Below the pieces are notes generated by a model. That model was not told where the DNA came from. It worked only from the letters and a program-made list of their open reading frames with translations, and did not search any database. From Blasia pusilla (lineage: Eukaryota; Marchantiophyta; Marchantiopsida; Blasiales), in assembly GCA_050084515.1 (NCBI GenBank), contig CM114272.1:8680001-8744000 (forward strand): a stretch of DNA of 64,000 nt, given 5' to 3'. Both the position numbers and the translations under genes were made by a program. How positions within the stretch are numbered: position 1 is the first letter of the stretch; every line of letters begins with the position of its first letter. Shown one piece after another: positions 1 to 10,960 of this stretch.

Positions 1-199
1 TAGCTTTAGGGTGGTAAGGGCCTTTACCATAATAATCTAATAATAATACTAGTAAGTATATGTATAAGGAAATAAAAAAGTTTTTGTTAGTTACGAGATT
101 AGTGATATTCCACACACAGATTACAAAATTTCTTCTTGTTCAATTATCACATGTCAATAAGCCTTAAAAAGCGGATGTCAATAATAGTTTGTTACGTTT

Positions 200-960
200 A
201 TGTTTAAAATTCCAAATTTTATTTAATTTTAAAATTTAAATGGAATTTCCACTTTTTAAATTTTAATAATAAGAAAATTTCAGTTCTAAATAACACCCAT
301 CTCCCCTAAATAATTTCACTTATCTTCCCTAAATAATTTCACCAAACAATAACTATTCTTCCACTTCCATTCTTCCCATCAAAATAACATTCACTAACCA
401 AAATCTTAGTTAATTTTAATTAACGAAATCATCTTCCTTTTCGATTCAGATTCATTTTCTTCTCCCAAAATATCACACGCGAATTCGTATGATTATTTCA
501 AAAAATAATCACGCTATTTCTTTCAAATTTTAAATATGTATTATATTTTCTAAAATATTAGAAGAATAATAACATTTCACTGTCCTTAATAACTACAATC
601 CTCCAATCAAATTTAAATGATATCCCAATACAATAAGTAATTTTATCTTTCCATAAAATTAAAAAAATCTACTCCTCCACCAAATTTTTATTTCCTTTTT
701 CCATCAAATATGAATGGAGGTAAAACCTCTAGAATTTGGTTATCTATCATATTTATTGTATTTTATTAATATTTATAATCACCCATTATAATCTGAAATT
801 AATTGATTAATTTATTTTCCACTCAAATCCGTATTCGTTTCCTTCCGCCCATTTGTTCTATTTCTATCCGTCTAAAGGGCCAAGCAACAAAATTCAAGGA
901 TGTTGCCTATTTTGTCTTATTATTCCACTATTTTGTCGTGTTATGCATATGTGGTCGCCA
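200..960. repeat. AT-rich dispersed repeat, copy 1
   Basis: This AT-rich stretch has no coding content that I recognise. It is alignable by eye, with many small differences, to 36,340-37,140. Shared landmarks in the same order include blocks reading CAAAATAACATTCA, TCTTAGTTA, AAAAAATAATCA and GAAGAATAATAACATT (with small variants). The two copies are diverged, so this is an old repeat family of unknown class. No terminal repeats or target-site duplication were found. Confidence 0.6.
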
Positions 961-1304
961 ATTATTATATAGATATAATTAAAAGAGGACACATTTGAGT
1001 ATTTTCTTAAGTTAGTTTAACTCTTATAATGTGAGAGAATAGTTAAACTAACAAGATGAGTTAAATTAAACGTGAATTAGATAATTAAACTACTAGCTTA
1101 ATGCATGTGCATAGCATGGACATTATATTAGTAATATAATATGTAAAGGTATCGGATACAATCTTTATCATAAATCCTAATTAAGTGAGTCGTATCGTGG
1201 TATCTTTACTGTTTGAGTGTGCATATGTTGGAGTTCTGGTGTGTTAGGGAAGATATTTCCATTATTTTCACTAATGGCGTTCTTATAACAACCAGGCCAG
1301 GTCT
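961..1304. other. no gene seen
   Basis: AT-rich DNA in which I see no coding region, RNA gene or clear repeat. Confidence 0.5.
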
Positions 1305-1745
1305 TCAGGGCTGATTTTGGCCCGCGGGTTTTTTGCTCTCTATGCACCCCCCCTCATGGTTGCACAAAAAGGGACAAGTCCTTCCTTAGGAGAGACATGG
1401 ACGGACAAGTATGGACATATCCACGGACATTGGTTCCAAGAGTTGGGACCCACACTTTTAGTCCATGATTGAAGGCAATGCAAGGATGAGAGGAGCAATA
1501 AGTGAGGAGGCAGTGGAGGTGGAGGGAGGAAGAAATGGGGGAGTATGGAAAACGAAGGCAAGTAAGGGGAATGAGAAAGAAGAGAAAGGTGAGGCTCATA
1601 CGGACAAGTCGTTCCATAGGATGGACATGGACACGCCCACGGACACGGACTTTGTCCACATGCAACCTTGCCCTCCTTCCTTTGTATCCTGATGGCTTTT
1701 CCATCCAAGTTTCTATTAAAGTTTAGATTCTTTATAACAACCCAT
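1305..1745 (+). repeat. LINE-tail-like sequence interrupted by a GGACA-rich insert
   Basis: The two flanks (about 1,310-1,375 and 1,690-1,735) resemble the continuous LINE tail at 63,070-63,160: TTTTGGCCC followed by GGTTTTTT and CTCTCTAT, then TTTCTATTAAAGTTTA against TTTCTACTAAAGTTTA. Between them, about 1,375-1,690 is a purine-biased segment with many GGACA/GGACAC motifs. Part of that insert (about 1,585-1,680) recurs in inverted orientation at about 22,685-22,790. I infer a LINE 3' end with a second small element inserted. The short reading frames here are low-complexity and unlikely to be genes. Confidence 0.45.
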
Positions 1746-2005
1746 TAGTGAGTGTCTGGTGGCATGATGCCATGTAGAGAGGCAGATCGGATTGTCATGA
1801 GGGAGTCGTGTATGTGTCTATTAGAGAATAAGAAGATAATTTTGAATCAAGAGGATCTCTTGGCTATCATCTCTCACTAGCACTCTTGTGATGCACATGC
1901 TACTAAGGTTCTTGTAATCTCATTTCAATTTTTATTTCATCCGAGTATTTCTTTGTGTATTGCATTTCGTGAGTGATCACCTTCCTTACTTGAATTTTAA
2001 TCACT

Positions 2006-3200
2006 TTAAATGGTAATGTGGATGGAATTTCTCTTCCCTACTCTAGACAATGCTACATACAATTGCCCATGAGAAAATACGGAAGAAGGCATGCACATAC
2101 CAACATTTCGCAAAGTCTGACCTTGAAACTCATTAATAGTTATAGCAAAAATTGGCCAAATAAGGAATTGAAACCTACATATATCAAATGGGATATGTGG
2201 AATAAAACTCAATCTCCAATATTCTTCCCTGTGATAATTTCAGTATCTATGCAATGTTGTATAAATCCATGAAATTGCCAATCTTGTCTCGTTTTCTTGT
2301 CCATATGATTCATTCATGTTTTGTAAGAGCATAATTGATGCACTAATCTTCAAACAGAAACAATGGAGAGGAAGTCCCAAAGATAAGTTTGTCTTCAAAA
2401 AATTATGTTGGATAGATATGACTCATCCTTTGATTTGGAATAAAGTCGAAGGTAAGGTAAATATGCTCATGTACACAATATGTAATGAATTGGTAAGAAA
2501 AAGTAATATTAGTATCCAAACTTCCCAAAAACAAAGTTCCCATAAGAAAAAAAATTTAAAAAATTATACATATATATATAGTAAAAGGATTATCTCTCTA
2601 GAAAATTGAGACATAACGTCTACATTTATGTTGTCAATATGTTTATTTCTCATAAGGTTAAAATAGTCGTATCTCTTAAAAAATCTATGTCATGGAATTC
2701 GATAGAAAAATTTCCATACATCAAATCAATGAGATTGCAAATCTTATTACGATTAGTAATAATTTCATATGGTAATTATATAAAGTCTTATCCTAAATGA
2801 GGGTGCAAAGGTACACGACCCTCTCCCACTTCCAATAACCAATCACTGATAACAAAAGCTTGTTGTTCAACACGCAAATGACCTTCCAACCTTTCAACTT
2901 GCATACTTGTTATCAACTTCATGACCTTTACATTAGACCAAAGAGATGACCTTTTTTTTGGTGGCTTTTTGGTGGCTTGGATAATTTGCAATGAATCCCA
3001 TGATGAAAAAAAGGCAAAACTTGACAAAAATCGCCACCAAATACCATAAGTTTTCCACTAAATGATATTTTCACCACATTATGAGAAAGCAATCGCATAA
3101 TATCTTGTAAAGTTTGATCCATGGTCTCAAATGCATGACGATGAGCCATAGGTGCTTTGTCCCAAAAATTAAGACCATCGCTCGAGGGTCTCACTTCCAC
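2006..3200 (-). pseudogene. Helitron/PIF1-type helicase remnant
   Basis: Three minus-strand fragments read as the C-terminal half of a Helitron-encoded PIF1-family helicase. The segment at 3,200-2,928 carries WDKAPMAHRHAFE followed by VFGGDFCQVLP, equivalent to the DEAP and GDFxQxLP helicase motifs (here DKAP rather than DEAP). The next block (about 2,990-2,800) matches the conserved stretch around LRVEQQAF and WLLEVGEG. The segment at 2,212-2,006 has AITINEFQGQTL and VALSRV, the C-terminal SQGQT and ALSRV motifs (SQ changed to FQ). The frames are disconnected by stops and deletions and no replication-initiator domain is present, so this is a dead fragment. It lies in opposite orientation to the separate Helitron relic at 49,835-53,030. 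Confidence 0.8.
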
Positions 3201-4014
3201 GGAAGTGACACATCACGCACGACAAAGTATAGGGTTTTTTAATTGGATTTCAAGGAAGACTTATATAGTATTGTGGAAGAGCTTAAGGGTATTTTTTATT
3301 TACAACTGCACTTATAAAAACAATAGGGCATTATTAATTTGTCGGAGTACACAGAAGATGTCCAAGAAAGTAAGGAGGTTTTCTTTTTTAAATCCTTGAC
3401 TTCGCCGGGTGGATTTGACCCTGATAGGTTTCCTGCTGATTGGTCAAAATGAGATATTTTTCCGCCTTCTCCGAATAATATACATACTAAGATACTCGGC
3501 ATGTCTCAACCATGTATTGGTCCACATGTCAGCTCTTTAAGTATTTTTGAGCTAGCCCAAAAAAATAAATGAGAGGGATTTTTCAATTAATTTTGAATTT
3601 TAAATGCTTATCTAACCTAATGAGGACGTTGGCGGGCGGGAGAGAGGAATATCGGGGGTTGAGGTTGCCGGATGAGAGAGGAATCTCGGGGGTCGAGGTC
3701 GTTGCTTAGATGGAAGAAAGAATGCTAATCGCTCAAGTTTGGATCTAAGGGCCGCAGCTTGGGGAGTGCTTATCATCCAAGAAAAATTGGAATGTTGTTG
3801 CCACATTCTCGTTTTTTCTTGAGAGGTCGCGCATGGAACTTAGTTTTTTCTAGATTTGAAGCAATTTTGAAGCACTCTATCCTTCTCAACACCATCCAAT
3901 CAGCAGGGCAAGGTCAAAAGTTTTCCCTTTCTTTGCTTGCAGATAATTTCTAGCACCATCCTACCGTGGTGATATACTACGGTCACGTTTCCATCCACCC
4001 ACTGAAGATGACAG
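3201..4014. other. no gene seen
   Basis: No coding region recognised. About 3,630-3,700 contains two short related blocks (GGAATATCGGGGGTTGAGG and GGAATCTCGGGGGTCGAGG), a small imperfect direct repeat. The last four bases before copy A (4,011-4,014, ACAG) are the left target-site duplication. Confidence 0.5.
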
Positions 4015-4094
4015 TGTCGTGCACATACACCTGTCCTCCACTACTCATGAAGGCGCTCTACTAGATCTCATAATCTATCCTAAAAGACGTGACA
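4015..4094 (-). repeat. copy A 3' LTR, internally deleted
   Basis: Read on the minus strand it begins TGTCACGTC at 4,094, matches the 5' LTR start for about 60 bp (including TTTTAGGATAGATTATGAG), then jumps to the LTR end ...GTGCACGACA at 4,015. Most of the roughly 620-bp LTR has been lost, including any promoter. Confidence 0.75.
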
Positions 4095-4096
4095 GT

Positions 4097-4222
4097 TGTC
4101 GTGCGCATACAAATCGCTACACAACATACATCGCTGTCACGGAACACACACGATCCCATGCTAACTCATGGCATCCAAACATAGAGGCGAGAAGTACCAA
4201 AATATCTCCAATCGCCCCTCTA
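4097..4222 (-). repeat. copy A polypurine tract and duplicated LTR-end unit
   Basis: The purine run GAGGGGCGA (4,212-4,220, minus strand) is the likely plus-strand primer site. It is directly followed by a 115-bp unit (4,211-4,097) starting TTGGAGATATTTTGG and ending GCGCACGACA. The same kind of unit forms the 3' end of the LTR in copies B and C. Finding it between the polypurine tract and the LTR is unexpected and occurs in all three copies. Confidence 0.65.
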
Positions 4223-4401
4223 GCTGGTGGTTAGGTCCCTCTAACTCTAGAAAGCCATCTATCCCTACCTACCACGACATACATCTCTAGGACGCTAAGA
4301 GCAGAAAGGCCGGGTGCTTATGTGGCCCCATCGTTAGTCGCCTTCCTGTCATCCATGTCATAGAAAAAGTCAGAATTGAAACCTACCTAGTATCTCCTCT
4401 A

Positions 4402-4824
4402 TGTACATTTGGAACACATTCATCGTCCCCGAGGAACCCTAGTGAGAGGTGGTGTCAGACATGCCATATGCCAACCTCTCGAACATCCATCACAGACTAG
4501 CATCGTGGCCGCGCCATGGGCAAAACCACACAACATACAACGCAAGCATGCTGGAACTACTGCTAAGCTCGGATCTACTGTACCATCAATGTTAGGAAGG
4601 TGACATGGCGCACAATTACGCACATGGTACTTCCATACCATACCATCGCGTCCCTCTAGCAAGAGAACACCGGATGGCAAAGCGTCACGCACTCTCAAGA
4701 TAGTGCGCCCTGCAGTCACATCCAACGTCGTCGGTGCCGTCTGCTGCAAGTAGATATAATCTCCCTGATGGAACCTTTGGATAGTTGGTCGATAACCACC
4801 ACCCCAAATAGTCGCATACCTCAA
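4402..4824 (-). pseudogene. copy A integrase C-terminal tail with PHD finger
   Basis: The frame from 4,824 carries the integrase C-terminal segment (GDYIYLQQTAP, VTAGRTILRVRD, GRDGMVWKYHV) and then a PHD finger: CMLCG, VCDGCSRGWHMAC and, at the end, MCSKCT, giving the C4HC3 zinc-ligand pattern. PHD fingers bind histone tails, often histone H3 around lysine 4; here that would help choose integration sites (inference). A TGA replaces the conserved tryptophan codon just before the last CxxC, so this copy is broken in the zinc finger itself. The equivalent region in copy B is open to its natural stop. Confidence 0.8.
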
Positions 4825-5965
4825 TGTATCCCAATGCTACACAATCACCAAGTTCTCGAACGCCATGGGCATCACTCTCCGAAACAACTCAGCCCTCTGA
4901 GAACATGCTCGCATCCATACATCTGGGTCATCAAAGTCCAGCACCTCACCAGCATCTCGATAAATGGCCATGGGTAAATCTGGCTCTCGGCCATAAAGTA
5001 GCAAGAACGGTGAAAAAGACGCTAAGGATGCCTGCCTGCTGAATCTCTATCCCATCGCCAACTAGGGCAACTGGAGGTGCCAATCTCCTAGGTGATCTCT
5101 CTGCAAGCCATACTTGCGTAAACCCATCTTCATCGTCTGCACAACTCTCTCCACTAATCCATCTGCCTCAGGATGATCTCGCGAAGTCGTGCGATGGTCG
5201 ATCAGCGCCTGATCACACAAGGCCTGGAACTCACCGTGAAACTCGGTACCCTAGTCTGTCAACACCTCAGCCGGTGCGCCATAATGACTCAACACTATGT
5301 TAAGGAAGGCATAAGCTACTCCCTCACTCACTTTTTCAGGCAATGGAACCAACTCGATCCACTTCGAGAAGTGCCTCGACCATCACTAACACATAATGAC
5401 TCTAACGCTCTGTCAAAGGCAAAGGTCCTGTAGAATCCAAACTCCATCTATACCCTAAGCCCATGATCGGTAATGGATGCAACTGTGGAGTCGGAGAATT
5501 GAACAATTCTTGGACCCGATCACACACCATGCACCTGGCAACAAAATGCTGAACGTCAGTCTGCATGCCTCGCCGCCAATACTGAATCTGGAGCAAGTTG
5601 TACGTCCGCTTTACCCCAAAGTGACCCAACTCCTCGTGGGCATGCTGCACTAGTTGTGCTATGTCCGTAGGATGCGGCACTACGCGTACTCTACCATCCT
5701 CCCAAACCCTCAAAACATGTGTCCCCTCCCAATGGAACCATCTGGCCCGCTGTAGGATCCGATCCCGCTCTCTAGCACCCATGGTGCTCGCAACGCTGCC
5801 AGTACGAAGGTACTCCAAGACTACTCCATCATCATGAATATCTCGGCCATCTGTCGTCTCCTCACTGGCCTCGAGATCCAAGGACTCTCCACTAGACCTC
5901 GCCATCAAAGTCTCCACACTCTGGCTCTCCATAGCCAACATGCCTAAATAGGCTGATGCGTGCCA
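4825..5965 (-). pseudogene. copy A integrase (zinc-binding and DDE core)
   Basis: An open frame (283 codons, 6,253-5,402) runs from RNase H into integrase. The H2C2 zinc-binding domain is visible as HAHEELGHFG ... CMVCDRVQ, followed by the core start GLGYRWSLDS, whose Asp is the first catalytic residue. After a stop near 5,405, other frames supply the remaining core: the second-Asp region equivalent to TDQGTEF, then a PEADGLVERV segment whose Glu fits the third catalytic position. Integrase joins the cDNA copy to host DNA in the nucleus. Stops and frame changes in the core make this copy inactive. The acidic spacer between RNase H and the zinc domain (about 130 residues) is long for gypsy elements. 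Confidence 0.8.
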
Positions 5966-6119
5966 TCTTGGCACTGACTCCTCATCACTCGCTCCATGCC
6001 ATCGAGCTCTAGTCGCATCTCGCTGACTCGGGCATGGGTTACGACTCAACCCATCTGCATCCTGGTTGAGCGTCCCAGGTCTATGTACCACCTGAAAATC
6101 ATACTCCTGCAACAAGAGA

Positions 6120-7371
6120 GCCCATCTCGCAAGCTTCCCTGTAAGCTTGTCGGACTCCATCAACCACTTCAGTGGTTGATGATCAGTGTTGATGGTAAAG
6201 GGGTTGCCAAATAAGTAACACTTGAAATGCGCGACAGCCCACACTGCAGCCAATCACTCACCCTCATACGAGCTATACTTCGGCTCTGCAGCATTGTTCG
6301 AGCGGCTATCGTAAGCCACCACGAACTCTCTACCCTCATCATGATGCTGGGTGAGCACCGCTCCAAGCCCCAACATGCTCCAATGTGTGTGCAACTAGAA
6401 AAGATGCCCCCTGATCGGTCTCCTCAAGATGGGCGCGGACGTCAACTTGTCCGTAAGCAAGTGAAATGCTTGCTTTGCTCATCCCCCCAGTGCCACTCGT
6501 GATCCACCTTGGTCAGCAAGGTCAACGGCTTCGCAATCGAACTGAATCCCTTGACGTACCGCCAATAAAAGTTTTCCAATCCCATGAATGCTCGAACACG
6601 GCTCACATCTATAGGGCATGGAATGCGTGAGATAGCCTCTACCTTTGTCAACTGAACATCAGGGCCCCCTGGGTATATTGTATGACCCAAGTACTCAATC
6701 TGGTCGTAGAAGAACTTGCGCTTGCCTAAATGTAGCTTCAGCCCATGTAATTGCAATCGTCGAAACACCTCCTCTAGATGTCGCTCATGCTCCTCAACCG
6801 TGGCGCTAAAGACTATGATGTTATCAATATAACACCAAGCAAAATCCAGACCAGCCAAGATCCTATCCATGACCCTCTGAAACTCAGCTGGGGCGTTCTT
6901 TAACCCAAATGGTAAGAACCGCCACTGGTACAAATAATCCTTCCCGTGAGGATCGATGCCCCAAAATTCCATTTTCTACGTGTCCTCCAATCTAATAGGC
7001 AGTTGATGGTATCCGACTCGCAAATCCAATGAACTGAAAATCTTTGCATGACCAATCACATCAAAGATCTCCTCAGGGGTGGGCATGGCATATCTATCGG
7101 ACTTTGTCTGCCGATTGATAGGTCAATAATCCCCACACATCCGCCTATCCGTCCAGTTGCCATGCACATCCTTCTTGGCGGGCATGACAGTGGCAGATGC
7201 ATACTCCCCATGCAACATCTCCACTAGTCTTGCTCCAACCAAGTCCTGGCTCCTACTCTGAATCAGAGCCCTCCCCATATCACTGTACTTGTACGGTTGT
7301 CGGAAGATCGGCGTATCACTCGACAACTCAATGCGGATCCCCGGTCCCTTCAGCATACCCAAATCCTCCAT
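6120..7371 (-). pseudogene. copy A reverse transcriptase and RNase H
   Basis: RT motifs run from 7,371 (IRIELSSDTPIFRQPY), through LDLRVGYHQLPI near 7,040, to the 176-codon frame 6,972-6,442 with YQWRFLPFGLKNAPAEFQ and the catalytic box at about 6,820-6,832. That box reads YIDN where B and C read YIDD, so a metal-binding Asp is lost. Downstream are YLGHTIYPGG and VRAFMGLENFYWRYVKGF, the usual thumb motifs. RNase H follows (WSMLGLGAVLT, AVWAVAHFKCYLFG, TDHQPLKWLM). The element converts its RNA to cDNA in virus-like particles. A stop near 6,970 and another near 6,260 also break the frame. Confidence 0.85.
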
Positions 7372-7779
7372 GCTAAATGCAAAGCAACTCCTATAACTCC
7401 TGAGGAACTAATGTATTCGGCGCCGCTCTCCTCTTGTCAACTTAGGGCCCATATCTGGCTCCCAAGTCTCCATGGTGACTATGGTAGGACTCTCTGGCCC
7501 GGATACCGGTGGTTGCTATGGTGCAACCTCGTCTCGAACAACAACACTCGAACGCTCTCCTACAGCCAACTGCAAACTCTGATCTCCTCCACATGTAGTG
7601 CTCGGAACCACACTGGATGCTGTGGCTATCATCTCCTGGCATACCTACAAAACATCCCAAGAAGTCCAAGGGTTTCTCTCTCGATCTCCCCTGGTGTATC
7701 GATCTCCTCGGGTCTCGCCCCCAGCCACTGCCTCCACCGTCTCGGTAGGCATGGGGCTCACCAACGCAACTTCTGTGAT

Positions 7780-8790
7780 CTATCGCGATCTCATTCGATG
7801 CTGCTCAACCACTCCCAAGTTGAAGATCCATGTCAAGCAGTTCAGGTCCATCGCCTGACCCAAGACATGGCGTCGTGATGCCTCTGATACTGACGGTGTT
7901 GCTGTCACTCCTGTGGGAAATCCCATCGCCCGCTCTCTCTCGTCGGCGTTGGGCTCCACCAACCTCTAAACGTGGTCATCCCAAACCAAGCCAGGACCGG
8001 CCTCCTTGTATGCATAGGAAGCGGGAAAACTCACAAACGTTGGAAAGGCTGCTTACGGCTTGCCTACCCTGTTGACCACACTCAACGGTGGTCGATCATC
8101 GTGCCTCACTGCCTATGACCGACGACCTGGATCCAGAATGGAATCCACTAACAAATGGGAGGGGCGCTCCACTCTCGCATATGTCCTCCGTAACATTGCA
8201 TGGGGCACGAAGTTGGTCCACCATAGACGCGGGCGATGGGCTCTAGAACCTACACTCGCCGCATCCAAGAACACTGCTGGGCCGATCCAGGCACGCACTT
8301 GATGAGCACTCGTCACCACCCGTGACCTGGAGTCTCCTAAGATGGGCACATTCTCCAGAATGTAGGCTGGAGAACGAGAAAGGTGCTCCTGCAACTGCCG
8401 GAAGACCCTCAACATCTCCCAAAACAACCTGGACCGAGTATCAGCCAACCCGCTACCCGTCCAGCAGTCGATTGGCCCTGACATGGCCAACCAGAATTGA
8501 CCAAATCAATGGTCTCTACCCGCTCTAAGTCCTGTGCCCCAACAACGAAATATCCCTCGGTAGGGAACTCTCGTATCCCTATACCGCGGACGTAGACAAT
8601 AAGTCGGGAAAACGTAGGCATAACTGCGGCACATGTCGTAGTGAGATGGGCCTCGCAACATCATCACTCTCCACATACAGGTACTATTGTACTCGCACTC
8701 TTGCTTGCAAAACAACAGCTAACAAGGTGCTAATCCCTCCAAAGAGATCTAACACTCGAATATCCTCTTCTGGGGTACACCACACAATGG
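7780..8790 (-). pseudogene. copy A DNMT3-like cytosine-5 methyltransferase domain
   Basis: Minus-strand fragments spell a complete set of C5-methyltransferase motifs in order. Motif I is VLDLFGGISTLLA at about 8,765-8,725 (AdoMet binding; the Gly seen in copy B is Leu here). Motif IV is SGWPCQGQ with the catalytic Cys codon at 8,481-8,483. Motif VI is YILENVP near 8,350. Motif VIII is SRAHRPRLWWTN near 8,240. Motifs IX-X are AMGFPTG and RRHVLGQAMDLN near 7,920-7,850. The short distance between VIII and IX, without a large target-recognition domain, and the AHRPRLWWTN and RxxLG signatures resemble DNMT3 rather than bacterial or DNMT1 enzymes. Frameshifts around 8,690 and 8,480 break it. It would add methyl groups to cytosine in DNA if expressed. 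Confidence 0.87.
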
Positions 8791-10240
8791 GTGTGGTATC
8801 CAAGGGTGTCATCGTAGCACTCCCTGCTACTTCAGGTTCCTCAGACCCGTCATGCTCCACTGCAAACGCCTCGCTCCATACGGTTTGCACGTGCTCAACT
8901 GCCAATCGTCGAACCTCCTCAGTCGAGTCCCACAACGGCACCTCTCCTCCACGGAATGATGCGGCTATCATAACACTCCTCTCCATAGAGATGTGAGAAA
9001 CGGGAGTATCCTCTGCATGGACATGTCCCTCAATCAAATCACTAGGCCAAGTGATGGCATTGATAAATGCTGCTAAGGTCGCCATCTTTCCTGGCCGTTG
9101 CTCGATCATTGCACATGTGAATCGAATGGGTAATGAACTAAGGCGCCCATCACCTGACTGCCATCCTGGTCTGTAGGACGCTGACTCTTCCCAGTAATCC
9201 AGGGAAAACCCCATCGGGTATAACACTGCTTCACCAACCAAGACGTTGTAGGACTCTACATAAGTCACTATCGCCTTGGCTCGCACCACGGACTCATGTG
9301 TAGGATGTCCCGGGCGAATCCTCACCACGACCTCTTGTCGGGTGATATACTATGTGGTACTCGCTCCACCCAAGGATGTCTGTATGCGGAATGGACAACG
9401 CTCCACATCGGCTCTCGTCAAGCCGAATCCTCTGAATGACGCTTTCCCCAACATCAAGGGTTGCGCTCCTGAATCCAACAAGACGCGCTACGGACTAAAA
9501 GCTCTACCTCCGGGACTCACCAATTGGAAGACCTCTCCTCGATTATCTAGAAACACAACACCAGGAGAAGTCATGGCACGCTCTATCGCGGGTCTAGCGG
9601 GCATCTCCGCCATACTAGCAACCGCAATCTGCCATGAAACTGACGTGGACGGCCCGAGCATCTACTCCAAGGGCAGGTCCATCACCTCCTCTGCAATCAA
9701 CTCTGAACGTGATGCAAGAACTCCAACTCCACGCTCACATAGCATAGCGGCAAGCCGAAAAGCCTCGGCGGGCGTACCCCCAAACGTCAGAACATCGGAA
9801 GCAGAAAATAAAGGAGCGCGGTACACAATGGTGGCCGCCCCCAATAATGTGCTCGACACATGCCCCTCATGAGCATCAACAATAGGAGTTGTCACACTCG
9901 CTTCTGCTATCGCCCTCCATGCCTGGACACCAACAACGTCACCAACTCTCCATGAACTTTGATCAGGACCCATTGATGGGATCCTCACCGCCTCGGACAA
10001 CGTGAAAGACTGAGGAAGCCTAGTCTGTTTCCTGGCTTCCCCTCGATGTGGATCCAACTCTATGGCTGCTCCACGCTTCACAACTGCGGCGGCCTCCATC
10101 TGGGCAACCCTGCACATCCAACCAGGATCTTCCATATCTCTAGCAGCTCCATATGATGTCGATGCTATGGATCCGGCGTCAGGTAATCTCAATGCCATAG
10201 TGGCAATCTGCTCCTGTAGCTGATGTATCTGAGCAACCAT
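8791..10240 (-). pseudogene. copy A protease and flanking pol linkers
   Basis: The frame 10,240-9,662 (192 codons) is a gag-pol linker beginning with a coiled-coil-like IHQLQEQIATMALRL. The retropepsin follows: LLDSGAQPLMLG at about 9,485-9,440 carries the DSG active site, with flap and C-terminal region running to YNVLVGEAVLYPMGF near 9,230. The frame 9,328-8,684 then forms a linker of about 150 residues leading straight into DNMT motif I, so protease and methyltransferase are parts of one polyprotein. One stop lies near 9,350. The protease would cut the polyprotein during particle maturation. Confidence 0.75.
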
Positions 10241-10433
10241 CCTAGCCTCACGCCCGACATCCCCCTCGACGCGTCTAGGTGGTAGGACTCTACCTCCTCC
10301 ACGGGTAGCTTCACCACCCTATCGGGCAACTCCAGCTCCTCGTCCCCCAATAGGACCACCTGGTGCACGATCCCTAGGCCCACCCGACCGGCTACTCGCT
10401 CCGGTGCCCTCGGTCCAGGCGTAACTCAGGATG

Positions 10434-10960
10434 TTAACTCAAACACCTGGCGCGTGTATGACCATACCTTTGATAATAGTCACATAGATAACCTTCTGGT
10501 GCAGCACCATCTCCTCCTCCATGCTGAGGCACACGTCCATGACCCTGACGAGTGCAATCGCGTTGATGATGGGCTCCACCACATGACCAACAAGTAATAG
10601 CAGGCGGCTGCTGTTGAGCCGCATATGAAGGCGCAGGTCTCTGAGGCACGGCCTCACGGTATCTTTCTTGAGCTCGTGGTGCCACAGTCAACCTATCTCA
10701 GAGTCCACGTTGGTGCACGGGTAGTGCAGACAATCGTGACTGCTCTCGGCCAGAACACATGGTGGCTACGCTCTCCTCCGCCATGTTGATCAACCGGCGC
10801 AAGCGAGTGTAAGCCTCACGCAAACTCTCACCCGGGCGCCTTTGGAAGTCGTGGATGTTCCGCAACTTCTCCGTCCGTACCCCCTGGTAGCTTGCCCTCA
10901 ACTCAGCAAAGAACTTAATCACAGGGTTGAACCTGGGACAAACCCGACTAGACGGTGCAA
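10434..10960 (-). pseudogene. copy A gag fragment with zinc knuckles
   Basis: The retained part starts near SSRVCPRFNP and includes FFAELRASYQGVRTEKLRN, HDFQRRPGESLREAYTRLRR and then MAEESVATM. Comparison with copy C shows about 55 codons deleted between RRLIN and MAEE, and the N-terminal gag block (GTIELHNF in C) is missing. Two nucleocapsid knuckles follow: CWSCGGAHHQRDC, and CDYYQRYGHTRARC in which the second Cys is Tyr. Gag forms the particle and binds RNA; this version cannot be complete. Confidence 0.8.

Noticed and set aside
7297-7878. 193-codon plus-strand frame opposite copy A pol
   Set aside because: It is antisense to the DNMT-RT linker and has no similarity to proteins I know; it is a shadow frame.
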